DNA from: Meandrina meandrites
Lineage: Eukaryota; Cnidaria; Anthozoa; Scleractinia; Meandrinidae
DNA length: 64,000 nucleotides
Assembly: GCA_963693305.1 (NCBI GenBank)
Contig: OY855915.1
Location: 620,001-684,000 of the forward strand
Direction: 5' to 3'
The translations under genes were made by a program, and so were the position numbers. Below, piece by piece: positions 34,206 through 49,100 of the stretch (positions are counted from its first letter, which is position 1; each line of letters begins with the position of its first letter). Below the pieces are notes generated by a model. That model was given only the letters and a program-made list of their open reading frames with translations. It was not told where the DNA came from and ran no database searches.

Positions 34206-35419
34206 CGACGTTTAGTTTATCAGCTGCTTATTATTTCATAGCTTCCGTGCCAGTTTCGTGATTCAAGGGCCTGAAAGTTCGCACAAAGAGTTTGTAACCT
34301 CAAGCGCTTAGTTTTATTTCGTTTTGAGCTCTCATTTCTGAACAGTAACTTTCATCAGCGGTCATGTTTGGGTTTGCCTATTAACCTTGGTTTGGATTTC
34401 CACAAAAGATCCCTGTAGATTGTTTTAAATACTTCGTTAATTGTTTGTTATGGAAAGTCATTGAAGATGTTATGGATTCGTTTTTCCAAAAGTTAGAGTT
34501 AGTTGCACCTAGAGTTAGCGTTTACCCTATAGGCTTGCTTTTTTTAAGCTGTATAGCCATAGAAGAGATGCAGGCTATGCAAAAAGACTCGGGATTACTG
34601 AACGATCGGTTTTCCAAATTGAAAAGTTATGGTTAGCACGGAGTGTCAGGGTCATATCAGGGTTATCCGGCTAGGGCAGCGTTATTTGGAATTGAGAGGC
34701 GACCGCAGCGAAGTTCAGGCCATGCCATAGGATTGCGGATTAGAATTCTTGCCAAAAGTTGGGTTGAGCTTTCGAACTAATGGTCATCTTCACTGTAGTT
34801 ACTTTTGAAATGGCAACGATCAGTAACATGATAGTGCGTGCCGAGATATATAATTAAGTAATGCCTGTGCGTAATGCACACGAATCAACCTGGTTCCCTG
34901 GTTGAGCTATTTTTGCATGGTGCATCACTAACTACATAGACCCTTACTATGACTAAGAGGCACATTTTTTGAAACCGGGTCAGGTTCACCGATGCGCAAC
35001 TTACTTATCCATACTTTTTAGGAGCAAATTGGCTCAATACTACAAACTTAAATGTTTGGTTAAAAGGGGAATTATGTAAACGTAAATGAATTTTAAGGGC
35101 CGACTCTTTGCTGTTTACTTTATTTTACGCACCACTCATGCCTGTTATAGCAGTGGAAATCCATCCTCGGAAACTCAGGGGCAGAAATTAAGAGGGGTGA
35201 AATTAAGTTTTCACGATTTTTGCCGTATTCACTTCGTTTCGCCCTCACTAACTTCCTCTGGATATCCAAGGATAGGGGAAATTCACAAAAGCTTAAAAAT
35301 AAAGCTTCTAATTCTACCTTCATTTCCCCTTGGTCGAGACGAATTTTCATTTTAATTCCACTTTCAAACACAGCTGCATTATTATTTTGCTATTACGTAC
35401 GTAGATGTCATCAATTTTA

Positions 35420-35730
35420 ATGGCTGAACTTTTTATTCAAACTCGTAAACATTCGAACTGACGCGCTTTTCCGGCCGCCCTTTGAACATAAAGCAGATAA
35501 AGCCTCAATGAACTTTTTATTGAAACTTGTGAACATTCCAACCGACGCTTAGAACATGAAACCTCGCTTATCCTGCGCGCATTCCAACCGATGCTCTGAA
35601 CATGGAACCTTGATTAACTTTTTTTACACTTGTGAATAACGAACCGACCTTGAACATAAAGCATCGCCTTTAAATGCGAACCGGCGCTTTGAAACATCAA
35701 ACCTCGCTTTACTTTTTATATCAAATATTT
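35420..35730. repeat. Degenerate continuation of the 60-bp minisatellite
   Basis: The same unit reappears in worn form (TTGAACATAAAGC, ACTTGTGAACATTCCAACCG, GAAACCTCGCTTA). About 1.2 kb of unrelated sequence separates it from the 34 kb block. Confidence 0.6.
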
Positions 35731-36856
35731 CCCCGGAAATAGGATTTTTATGTCCTTTCTCTGCTTGTGTATTGAGTAATTGCGAGAGGGCCTGGGAACG
35801 GCAGGGGAGATACTGGCACAATGAAGTCGACCCCCTATAAGGGTTTTGCGTAGATCACATGACCCTCCAAGCCATGTGCTTGTCATTGCGTCCCTGTTCA
35901 TCTGCGGTACAAGACGTGTTTTCATAGTCCCTCCTCCTCCCCAGGTCCTATCCACGGTTTCCTTTCAAGTATATTTTGGTGTCTGCGTTTTTAGTGCCCT
36001 CACCTTTACTGGGCCAAACTTCTTAATGAAAGATTTGAAAGAAAATTTGATGTTTAAATAAAAGCGGCTATGGGCCTTTGCCCAATCATGTGATGTGTTT
36101 ATACTTGTAGTAGCCCAGTAAACAGAGCTCAGGCAAAGCAGCACTGGGGCGTGTTCTTTTAGGGTCAAGGGAAAGGGCATGAATAAACTTGTTGGTCTCT
36201 TTGTGCTTTCCCGAGTAGGCCTCCGTTAGGAACAAAAATGTCGTCAACAGCAATGTACCGACTGGATCCGATTTAACCCGAGTGATTTAACCCAAGTGTA
36301 GTTGGCGACACTGAACAGGAAAATCATTAAGAATGTATAACAATAGCTTCATTGTGTTAGAAAATTCAAACCATAACAAAAGGTTAAGTTTAATATGCAC
36401 TTAATGGGAAACTTCAAATTGTATTCATTATCTCCTGTAGGCTGAGGTGTACAGTACGTTAACTGAATGAAAAAATTATATTCATTGAACCTGTGTTTCA
36501 CCAACAACTTGGCATTTCTAACAAACAGTGAGTAAGAGAATTAAGGTTCATCAAAACGTTCCAGTGATGATTCTCGGGTAACTTCGCATCTAATAAACCC
36601 GGACGATACAAGAATAAAAAGGTATCCTTGCTTGATTTACGTCTTTCCGCAGGAAAAAATAGTGTTTTCAAGAGAAACGACGTTTAGCCTGGAATCTTTT
36701 TCTCTCGATATTTACTACTTAACTTAAAAAACTATAAAGATGCAAGCATTACCAAACCAAAGTAAAAATGAACGTTTCTTACGCAGTGTACACGGAAATT
36801 AATGACATTCCTTTAAATATTTTTCTCTTAGATCATATTGTTGCTTATTTCTATCT

Positions 36857-37181
36857 ATGATGCATCGAAGAGGGTGGATTGGTAAAACAGCGTTACATTT
36901 CTGCATAATTTCATGGATATCATCAGTGGACGCTGGAGGCCAATGCAGATCACATAGATCCGTAAACGGCGAGACACTCAAGGGCCACACGTTTGCATCA
37001 TCATCAGTAAACAGTGCTATTGAATGTTCCATTAAATGCGAAAACGAGCCCAGATGCCAAAGCTATAACTACGTCATATCACAAAAGCTTTGTGAACTAA
37101 ACAACAGGACCAAAGATGCAAGACCGTTGGATTTGGTTCCCGATCCAAATCGCCTGTATATGACAAAATGGATTGATAGAG
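36857..37181 (+). CDS. Exon 1: signal peptide and PAN/apple domain
   Basis: It begins MMHRRGWIGKTALHFCIISW, with a hydrophobic core and likely cleavage near VDA-GG. The PAN-like pattern follows: SAIECSIKCENEPRCQSYNY then CELNN, typical of PAN/apple cysteine spacing. The donor (GTATGT) is in phase 1. Confidence 0.85.
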
Positions 37182-40100
37182 GTATGTTTGGATTCTTGAA
37201 AGTGATGTGTTTGCATTCGTAGAAACCAATAATGTTTTTAACTTTTTTTTGTTTGGCATTCTTCTTTTTCCTTTTATCAGTTCCGCTTGGTTCTGTACCT
37301 GATCTGCCAGCTGAATCGTGCTCTGAAATAAAGGCAAGCGAAGGAAAAGCAGCACCAAGTACCACCTACTGGTTGGATCCTCGGCAAACCGGGAGTGTCA
37401 TTCGGGTTCATTGTGATATGATATCAGAAGGTGCAAAGCATGTTGTGTTTTTTTTTCAAAAATGATTTTACTGCTAAAGAAAACTTAAATGTTATTTGAA
37501 TACAGTCATCTCAGAAGTCAAGTTTAATTTACATACCAAAGTTCAAGATTCCGCCTGCAAGAGTAATACCAGCTTCCTTCCGTATTCGTCAGTCACCAAC
37601 AACAGTATTGATTCCTTTGAGAACTACTCTTACCCAGACGAGCACACTATACGAACTACTGTCATACTGTCATATACAGAATAGACAAATTATAATTAAT
37701 CTCACATGTAAATAGACTGGTTCACCAAGAGTAGCACCAGCTTCCTTCCGTATTCGTCAGTCACCAACAACAGTATTAATTCTATTGAGAACTACTCTTA
37801 CCCAGAAGAGCACACTATACGAACTACTGTCATACTGCTGGGTTCAAACCATTTACTAAATTTGAGTATATGTTCTTTAGTTGCAGACTTCTGCTTGGAA
37901 CATCAATGCCAAAATAATGGTACATGTTTGAATGGTGCTGTTGTTTACTACACCTGTGTGTGCGGACCTGCCTGGACTGGTGCATATTGTGAGATAGGTA
38001 TATCCAAACAGAATTATAGGAATTTCCTGTGTAACTCATAGCAACCATCGTTCGAAGTTGAAATTGGACAATAATACTAAAAAAAAGAAGATTTTTGTAG
38101 TTATCAGTCAGAAGAAACGACAAGTTAGTAGAAACTACTGACCTGAAATCAGGCAAATGGATGAAGAAAATGATGATTTTGCATGAGTATCAATTTAACT
38201 CAAGCGATTTTATCCAAGTTGATCATCTCTTGTCAGTACACTCCAGTAGAATTGCTGCGCTTTGTTGGCGGTTTACTTTTTTAATGCTCCGCAACTGAAA
38301 AACTTGCTTTCACGACTGAATGGGGCCGACAAGACCGCATTTACTGGCTATTAAAGAGAGAAGAGATTTTAGGTAAAGCTCAAAGAGAACTGTAAATTAA
38401 CCGAACACTGGCAAATTCTCAACCCAATCAATACTAATGGTGATAACCTTATCTTTGGAGTAAGTTTCTATCCTTTGACCGTTTTACATTTGAATTCAGA
38501 AGATGGTCGCTATATATGAGCTAAACACTAAAAACAGCTGTAAAAATATCTTTTGTTGGGACCAGTTAACATCAGAATGACAGGTTAAGGTCTTCACTGA
38601 GCTTATCGGTCGGTCGGTGTTGGTGCTTAACTGCAGTTTCTGTACAGAAAGTGCTGGAATATTGCCTCTTCTCTCCTCTGACATCACCTTACCTGATCAC
38701 CGCGATAAAAATTTGTATGTTTAATAATTTGAAATTTTGATGGTTTTTATAAATGAACGGCTACAGCTACAGCCCAATATTCCCAAATTGGTATGTCTAT
38801 GGTTTATCATCTAACCCTGAAACAGATTTCAGCCAAAGCAACACTTTAATAAAAGATTTATTGGTAACACTGACGTCATCTTCTATATTTTAGGTTGTAT
38901 TAAAGCCTTAGGGATGGAGAACTACAAAATACCTGATTCTTCAATTACGGCTTCGAGTGAGTACCACCAGAGCACTAAAGCAAGCAATGGAAGACTGAAT
39001 CATGGTGCTGCTTGGGCGGCTTCTGTTCAGATTACACATCAGTGGTTTCAAGTTGATTTTGGAAACTTAACAACAGTTTCCGTTATCGGCACTCAAGGGC
39101 GGCAAAACGTCGACCAGTGGATTACAACGTATCGCCTCTCATACAGCTATGATGGGTTATTGTATGCGGCTTACAAAGAAAATGCAACAACTCATGCTAA
39201 GGTATTTTGGTTCGCTTCTCCGTCACAACTGTTTTGTAACACAAGCCAACTAAATAAAAATGTGTTGGCCTTATGCGCCTACTGCACAATGAGAAATAAT
39301 GATGATGACGATCACGACGATGAAATATTATGAAAATTATTATAAAATGTGTTAAAATCCTGACTATTTGATGCTTCTTTAATTTAAGGTGTTTGTTGGC
39401 AATAGCGACCGAAACACAGTTGTTCGACACGAGTTGAAGAAAGCGATTACAACAAGATTCATACGAATTCAGCCAATCACCTGGAACACCTGGATATCCT
39501 TAAGAGCTGAATTCTATGGCTGTAAGGCAGGTAGGAACTCTCGAGTACAAAGACAAGTGCTTTTAACCCTTAGAAGTACAAGCAAAATCATACCTCCACC
39601 GGGGTACAAAGGGGAAGGGGCAGTGGGGGAGGGGGGAGGTGGTGTCTATGGAGCCCCATCTCTACTTAGGGTTTCGTTCTATTAAAGGGACACTGTCACG
39701 GGCATGAGTTCAAAAATTCAACAGCCCAAAAACATGTTTACACCACTGGAAACGTATTAACTGTGGTCAAGTTTTCATAAATGTACTATACCAGTGTACT
39801 GAAGCTAAATATAGAGTGATATCACTGTGATACCATCGGGAGCTTTTGATCTCAACTTGAAAAAGTCAGCCTGACTTTTTCAAGTTCTGCCCTCGTAGTT
39901 TGGAAAAATTAATGAAAACGTTTTACGGTTACCCTCTCCTTTAAGAAATTTGCTAGATATCCTTCCCTTTACGTTTTAGGACCATTTCTTGTATGGATGA
40001 AAGTACTTAGTCGTAATTTTGGTGCCGAAAAAAAAAATGTCCACGAAAAAAAAAATGTCCATGACAGTGTCCCTTTAATGAAGCGAGATTATTTTGCATT

Positions 40101-43100
40101 AAAACTTTTTTCAGTTCGCACCACTTTTTTTCAAAAGTGAGATAATAACGGAAATTGGAATGTAAAAGTGTTCAAATCGTATAATTTTGCCAAAAACCAG
40201 AATTTTAAGGAATTATGTCAATTATTGGCCATACCTGTATGTAATTTTGACTTTGCCATGACAACATCAATATCATAGACACAGCTAAGATTTCAAAATT
40301 TCCGTAAGGTATGAATGAACAGCTACTGAAATTAAAAAAAAAAACATTCGCCCTTTTTTCAGTGGACTGTCATTAAAGATTTAATTATTGTTTATCGTGG
40401 TGGAAGATAGGAGAGATGAACAATTATTTGGCGTTTGTCTCACGATGGATTATGCTATTGAGTGCCAGTAGTATGGGTTACTACCCTGTTAAAGGAATTT
40501 TTGAAGTGATTTTAACATCACCAAGCTGTGCAACTGTCTTGATTTACAGGGCCGACAAATATGAAATGTTCTTCACCACTGGGTATGGAAAGCGGGCGAA
40601 TACCAGACTTATCCATTGTTGCTTCGTCTCGTTTTGACCAATACCGAGGACCTGAGAGAAGCAGACTTAACATGACAAAAAACGGTAATGAAGATGCCTC
40701 AAAACTAACAGCTATGTTTGTGGATAATTTTGTTGTAAGTCGAAATAAAAAAAATACCACCAGAGTTTGACGCGCTACTCATTCGAAGGATGTCTGCTAT
40801 TTTAGGCACATTTGGGAAAATAAGTCAGCCAAGGTTGTATTGAATTCTTTTTGATGTGTAGTTATCACTGATCTAAACCTGACAGTTAATATTTAAACGT
40901 TTGAACTGGATTAAACTCGTACAGGAATGAAAGTGTCTTTTTGGTGGTCCTTGAGTCAACATCCAACATGAACGTATCGTCGCAAGTTATTAGCCATGGC
41001 CTGTAAAGCGTGAGGTACTGCCAGGCCGTAAATTGGTGTCCGAGTGTGTCATGATCACTTGCTTGTTTTGTTTCAGACACAATGGAGTTAGAACGGCAAA
41101 AATGAAGAAAAAAAAGGGTCAATGTTTCTCAAGATGTACTATATGTTCGTTATGTTGATCTTTTAATCTTAGTTGCAATTTCAAGGCTCGATCAGTATGT
41201 CTCTGATATATGGCCTGCTGTCTTACTGAATCAGGTGATTTCAATGGAGGCTGGACTGCCCAAATCGCTGACACCCAGCAATTTCTGCAAATTGATTTGG
41301 GAAATGTCACCATGGTGACGGGAGTTTTGACTCAAGGAAACTTCGCGGTCGATCAGTGGGTAAAGAGCTACACATTGGCCTACAGCAACATCGATGGAAA
41401 CTTTACGAGTTACAACAATGATCAGGTAAATTTAAAAAAAATCGAACCAGATCGAAACAAGGCAAAGAAATTTAATATATTACATACATAAATGGAGTAA
41501 TATTATTTGATTGGGAATTAGACAGAACTTCTATGATGGCTAGAAACAGTAGAACATTTCCAAAAAATAAACATATTTATTTTCTTTTGATGTTAGGAAT
41601 TAGAAGGCAACGAAAACCGAAACGATAGATTTGGACATACCCTGGATCCTCCAATCATTCCTCGATTTATTAAAATCAAGCCAAAATCTTGGATCGGACA
41701 CATATCTTTAAGAGTAGAGTTATTCGGATGCTACGAAGGTATGTACATGTTTATTAAGGGTATCGCCTTCGAGGAATACAATTCGTAGGATTAACAGGAC
41801 GTTACAATACCTGTTGGCAGTACATTAAGGGTCATAGAATGGTACTTTGTGTACGTTCTTATTGGTCACTTAAACTCAGTATATCCTGTACTATTAAACC
41901 ACAAGTATTAAAATTGTCTTCCCTCCTGATGTGGTGTCCAAGACAGAAGAGTACAAATGAGAAAAAATACCAAATAACACTTTAAGAACAAGATTCATAG
42001 CTACGAAATCACCAACTGTTGCAGAATGTGATATTATTTATTATCAAGCGATTGCAGCCACTGCAGTGAGTGCACAGAAATCTTAGAATAGATCCTTATT
42101 CTTAAAATATCTTAGAATAAGTTCTGGAACATGTTGACTAAACCTTATATCAAATTCGTTTATTTCAACTACAAAACTTTAAGTCAAAACGTATTCTCAC
42201 GTGTATGCTATATTCAACATTCCCTTTCAAAATTTAGAAAATCTTTACACGTATGGTAATCCTGCAATGTTTTTGTCTTCAGCTTGGTTCAAACTGAAAT
42301 AAACTTGAAGATCATAATTGTTTATTATGACTGCTTCCATACAGGGTTTCCAAAGCCTACCGTACAGCCTTGCATTGGCGCGCTTGGGATGCATACTGGG
42401 GACATACTGGATTCTGCTATCACTGCATCAAGCACATTCGACCAAATTGTCTTCCCCCCAAAGATTGGAAGGCTGCACTATCTAATGGCAGGTACCGTTA
42501 CCCAGGGGTCGTGGGCAGCCCAAGTGCTCGATCCCTATCAGTGGCTTCAAGTTGATATGGGGAACTGGACAAGAGTTACTGGAGTGGCGACGCAGGGAAA
42601 GCAAGATGAAGATGAATGGGTTACAAGCTATAGCTTATCTACCAGTTATGGGGAGTTTTTTGAGTACGTTGGTAACGAAACTGTCACGAAAAAGGTAAAG
42701 ACAACTCCTTACCATTAATCATACCCTCCCCTCCCTCCATTTTTTGTAATGTTTTTCATGCCATTTCAGCTAAACTGAAGTCGGTGGTTTCCGAATTAAT
42801 TTATCACTTAATATTGCATTGCTTCTCATACAGCTTATGATTTGATTTTCTAGATTTTTAGCGGGAACTTTGACAGATACACAGTGGTGAGACACGACTT
42901 GGAGGCAGCAATTATTACTCGTTACATACGTATTCACCCAGAAACATGGCAACAACACATTAGCATGAGAGCAGAATTCTACGGATGTAGAACAGGTAGG
43001 TATATGTTTTCGAGATGTATACTATGAAATATCACACGAGTCGACTATTGTCTCATTGTACACGCAAAAATACAAATGAAATACAAATGACAAGTGGGAT

Positions 43101-46100
43101 TTTACATCGTATACCGCTAGAAAGTATTGCATAACTATTTTATGCCATGGCATAGAAAATACACTTCCTAAGTTTTGTCGGGGATAAGATCGCAGCGCAC
43201 GATGGCAAGGGGGTTTAATTCCGTCGAATACACGGCAGCTCTCCTGTAGGCTGATTGGCTGTACTATTTTCTATGACTTGGTAAAAAATAAAGAAATTAT
43301 TTTCCAGAGAATAAAAAAATTATGCTGCCCCTCGGTTAATAATGTTTAGACTGCACTAGGTATGCTGGCTGGAGGACAATAGTGTGCAACATATTGGAAA
43401 ATTCCGCAAATTTGGAGAGGGGCAGAATTAATAAATACACTCTTGTGGTATATGTATAGTATACACATATCTAGTCTTTTATATATAAGGTTCCCTTAAT
43501 CAAGTAGGCTTGATAAACCGTAAGGTTAGGGTTAGTGGAAAAAACAGCTAGTTTAGGTGTGGTATGTTTTGTGCCGCTAGGGCAAAGACTACGAATTACT
43601 CTGTTTGCGCTTTGTTTGTTCTGACTCGTAGAAGTTGATTTGCATAAATGCAAAAAAGGTAAAATATCACTTGATTCTTAATTCAACTGTTCAATAAAAT
43701 CGTAAACTTGCTGCGATTTCACTGTTTCTTTGACTATTCCCTTAGTTTTCAATTCCAATGAATTACGTTAATTTCTAAATCTAATCGGCTTGCCACAGTT
43801 TTCTTTGTCGAGAATTAAACCGTATATTGTTTTTTATTTAAAGGTTTTCCGACTCCCACATTTCCAGCTTGTCTCAGAGCGTTGGGTTTGGAAAGCGGAG
43901 ACATCCCAGACTCCGCCATATCTGCCTCAAGTGAAATTAATATTGATAGAAAGGCAGCCAATGCAAGGTTACATTTCCAAGATGACGCAGGAAGAATTGG
44001 TGCGTGGACAGCTCGAGTAAATGACAAGTTTCAGTGGCTTCAAGTAAATTTTAGTAATTGGACTACAGTTGGGCGAGTGGCCATTCAAGGACGCCATGCT
44101 GTACTGGAATGGGTATCAAGTTTCAGCCTTTCATTTGGCTACGATGGAGTGTTTTTTGAAGATTACAAGGAGGATGGGCACAAAAGGGTATATAACATTA
44201 ACAAAAAATAAAAAAAATATATGAAGGTGATATGTGATCATTTCATATACTACACGTCAAAAAATATATATACATATAAAATAAATTGACATTATTTAAC
44301 GAATGTTTAACACGTAACAGTCCTGCGACGGAAAAAAACCTGTGACCCTCGGATTCGAAATCGAATTAGAATTAGGTTGTGTTTTTGTTGAGGGAGTAAA
44401 ACGTAACCCTCATATGACGCTGCGCTGGAACCCTGACCACATTGGTGCCACATTGGTGCGAGGCGAGCGACCTCACTTCTGCGCCATCCTTGCGCTCCAA
44501 ACTTGCATTGCTGTTTGAGTTATAATTTTGTAATTTACAAATACCTCAGATCTTACCTAAAAGAAAAAAAACATAATGAAAGTGAAACAATTCCAAGTAG
44601 TTCGTTTCCTGTTTTGAGGTATCTAAAACTTTTTATTCGACGATTAAACCTTTTTTTGCTGTTTTGCCAAGGTGAATGGCGCTGATGTCAATGTCTTTTA
44701 AATTGTTTTTTTCGCGTTATTTTGTTTTACTCTTAAGAAATAACTAACTTGAAACTGAAATTCGTGAAATAAAAAATAAAGTCGATTGATATGTATTGCC
44801 GTCCAAAAATATAAAAGGAGAACAAAGAAAAGCAACGTTTTCGACCGCAAGGTCATCATCAGTGGTACATGGTGGAAATCTGTTCGATTAAGTTATCCCC
44901 GAGGGGAACAGTTTCGCAGTGAAACAATGTACTTGTTTGTTTATGGAGCATCGCGTGCACCGAGAAAACCACTTTCGAAGGAAAATGATAGACGGCCTGC
45001 TCATTGCTTGCGAGAAGCCAACCCTAAACAAACAAGTACATTGTTTCATTAAATTGTTTGTTTTTTAGTACCTTTTTTAGCTTCCCTTATAAACAATTTT
45101 TAAATGAGCAACTTTTATGACAAAAACAAATCCGATCACTGAAATGTACATAATGCGATCGACTTTAGCACCATCAACAACATTTTGTTCTTATTAGATT
45201 TTTCCAGGTAATGACAACCAACACATTGTTGTTGGACACAACTTGAAGGAACCGATCAATACGCGTTATATCCGCATTCATCCGGTTTCATGGAGCGGTT
45301 TTATCTCTATGAGAGCAGAAGTATATGGATGCCGCGGAGGTAATTGATGTTTGACGGAAGACAATATGATCATTAAAAATAACGTCGTTTACAACGCTCT
45401 TTCAATACTCTCTACTCTACATAACGCACATCTCGTTCAATTTTGTCATAGTTAATAGAGGGAAATGGTTATGAAGCCTGGCAAAGTTCTTTGTTATACT
45501 GAGGTTTTTGTTCCCTAATTTGGGGGTTGACAGTGCAAAAAACCTGACAAAATACAATAGGAGGCTACGTGTGTTCATACAACTAACCAATAGAAACATT
45601 GCGATTACGTAATTAATGCATAGTGTATGAACGCAAAACAAAAGATGTGCACGGTCATGTACCTTCCAACCTCAATCTTGGCCTCTTTGTTTGCTCCTTT
45701 GATGTTTGCCGGGCTTCCTAACCATTTCCCTCCATTAACTATGATTTTGTCGATAGTTAACATGCAAACACTTGAATAAAGAAGGTGCGATTAACCCCTC
45801 ACATCTTACTATTGAAATAGTATTAATAATAACGTAGTCATGTTAAAGATTAAAAGACAAAATTTTCTGTTAACAATCAAAAATATCATTATTATGTTAA
45901 AATTGTTGCGTTAGTATGTTAAAAATGTTCCGTCTATTCAACCTAGCAATTCACTTTGAATCAGAACTAAAAGTTCGGTGATACCTTGGAAAAGCTCCCA
46001 AGGCTTTGGCTTCATCATCACGTGATGTGCAAGACCAATCGCGCGCGCAAAAATTGATGAATTTAAACTAAGCTTAAAAGGATGACATGTTTATGGCATG

Positions 46101-49100
46101 TTTGTCTTTTCTTTATTGGTGATCTTCTATGGTCTCGCCAATCCGCACTTAATTGGTTTGAATTGGTTTTTAAACAACGATATTCCAACCCATGACCTTG
46201 CGTTGTTAGTACTTTATGAGCTACTAGTAGCTATATCGATGACTGTGCTATAATGTCTATCAAGCCAGCTTCACCTTCGGTTAAGCCCCCTTTTTCTGAC
46301 TGGATTGAGTCCCTTTAGAGAGCTGGCAAGGGTAGCAGACAAACTTGTTATATATGACATGTATCTGAAAAGGTTTCAGTTTTGTTTAAAAGGCTCAAGG
46401 CATGAGAAAGGTATTTTTATTTTGTCTAGTAATTAGCATTGTTGTACCTTTAAGGTGAACCACCGCCTGGACTCCCAGGGTGCCTTACGGCCCTTGGAAT
46501 GCAACATGAAACTATCCCGGATTCTTCAATAACCGCCTCCACTGAATTAAACATTCATCTCCAAGCAAGAAATGCCAGGTTACATTATGAAGGAGGATCT
46601 GGAAGAATTGGAGCATGGACTCCTAACGTTAATAACAAGTTTCAGTGGCTCCAAGTGAACTTGGGTGATTGGTCCAAAGTTGCTGGTGTGACTATTCAAG
46701 GAAAACATCTTGTTAACGAATGGGTAAAGAGTTTTTCCATCTCGTACAGCTATGATGGTGTGCTATTCGTAGATTACCGTGAAAATGGCAGCAAAAAGGT
46801 ACTGCTTGAATATATTTAAGTGCATTGATACTGTATATTTGTTATGTGCAATAAAATTATTTTACAATGTGTCCTTTTTTTAAAAAAAAAATGTTTATTC
46901 AGCTGCATGCACGAAATGTCAGCCCATCCGTGTGTCTATCTGTCCGGGTGTCTACTTGACCCTGGTCTGTCTGTCATTCTGTCTGTCTGTCTGTCTGTCT
47001 GTCCGTTTGTTTCAAAGAGCAAGACCTGGATTCACCTCCACCATTCGTCATCGTGCCATGCAGTAGCACCCTTGGTCAGACCTAAGATTTCGAGATAAGG
47101 CATATATCATATATCAAAAGAAAATCCTCAAGCTGATGCATGTTTTTAATTATTTGTAACAAATGTATAATTTGGTTTCAGGTTTTTATTGGAAACAGTG
47201 ATTGGAATATTGTGGTAGGCCGGAAGTTGAAAGAAGCATTCATCGCTCGCTACATTCGAATTCACCCTGTAACCTGGCATTTACATATCTCATTGAGAGC
47301 TGAGTTTTACGGATGCCAGCAAGGTAAGGGAATATGAGTCCATTATGCCTTAAATGAGAAATCATGTTTCATCACAACTTTTTAACATGGAGATTGGAAA
47401 ATCGTATTTTGAGTACTACCTTAAAAAGTACTCCACAATTTTACAATTTCTGACCAGCTTTTATGGAAAATTACTGTTTCATTTGATTTCCAACCGAAGC
47501 AAGCAACCCTGGTCTGCAGTGTCCTGCACGTTTTTCTGTCAGTTATTCGAATATATCTTACCTTTAATTAGGTTTTGATGTGCCAGTAGTGGAATGTATG
47601 ACACCTCTGGGCATGAAAAGCAAAGAAATACCAGATGAAGCCATCACTGCTACTTCAGTCAAAAATCAATATTATGGCCCTGAGAGGGCAAGGCTCAATA
47701 AGGAGATGGAAGAGAGCCACACAGGAGGTTGGTCGCCATTGCATAAAAACTTGGGACAGTGGATTCAAGTGGATCTTGGAAACATCACCAAAATAACTGG
47801 AGTTGCCACTCAAGGGCATCACGAATCTCTTTTCTGGGTTACAGAATATTCTCTATCATACAGCATGAATGGAGGCCCATTCTTGTCCTTTAACGATAAC
47901 CAGGTACTTTTTTATTTGAACTATTTACAATTATTCTACGAGTGAGCGTTGGTTATGAGGGATAAAATAACCAACAAGCACACCGTAAAATTCCGGTTAT
48001 AGGCCCCGGGCTTTAATAACTTCATAAGGGGTTTTGAGTGGGCTTTTAAACGGAGGGGCTTATATCCTTATAAAGAAACGTTTCGAAACAAGCCACCGCA
48101 GTATTGATCGAAATACGTTTTTAAGTCAACAAGTCATAATACAGCAACATTTAGCCCTGTAAAGTGCTGTCATCCAGCAAATGAGGGTTTCTATCCGGAG
48201 GGGGAGGGGGCGGGGGGGGGGTTAACCGGATATATTTTTTTGGTGTTCAGATAGACAGGCCCATAACCGGGGGGGGGAGGGGGACTTATAAGTGGGGGGA
48301 GGGGGCGTATAACCGGAATTTTACGGTATAGCGTGAATTGGATAATTCCTTCATGCCCAAAACGCGCGGATGGACTAAACATTTTAGGAAATTCACACCT
48401 TGGTTATTGTCGTAGGACGAAATAATAAAAAAATGACCTTCTTCAGCTCTTTTAATATTATTAAAGCGCTGCGGACATTTCAGTTTGACCTAAATGAGGT
48501 ATGAAACCAGGAGGGAAAATCAATGGTGCGTTTTTCTTTCTGTAAGTTGAATAAAACACGCGAAGAATGCGACGAGAGAAAATATTCCTTTGTTAATGAT
48601 ACTTGCTAATTCTCCTTTACAATTGCCTTTATCGTTGAAACTCGTGATAAACGATGTCGGAAATTAAGATCACTGAGAAATAATTTCGAACCTGAACATT
48701 ACATTCCTTATACAATTAACACAAATTGACCTAGAATTTTCCCTACTAACGATCTCGCGGTTGATCGAAAAGAAGAGAGCGCAGAGCCGAAGAATCTCTC
48801 TGGAGTAAAGGACAAAAAACCGTCAATTGCTGTACTTATGACCATAGATGAAGAGAAAGACATTGATATTTACTAATTTCATGGTTGCTAGCAAACGTAT
48901 TTACTAACTATTGTCAAACTGTAAATTTTATAGGTTCTGTTGGGCAATGTAGACAGAGACACTGTTATTGGTCATGTACTCAACCCTCCAGTTATCGCAC
49001 GCTATATAAGACTGCATCCAAAAACGTGGAACACTGATATAGCGATGAGACTTGAGCTGTACGGCTGCAAATCTGGTGAGTGTTCATTTGCTGTAACGGT

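Larger units (their letters stand above)
31720..36850. other. Intergenic, no gene recognised apart from the repeats listed
   Basis: Short frames on both strands show no family motif, signal peptide with partner exon, or consistent splice phase. Confidence 0.45.
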
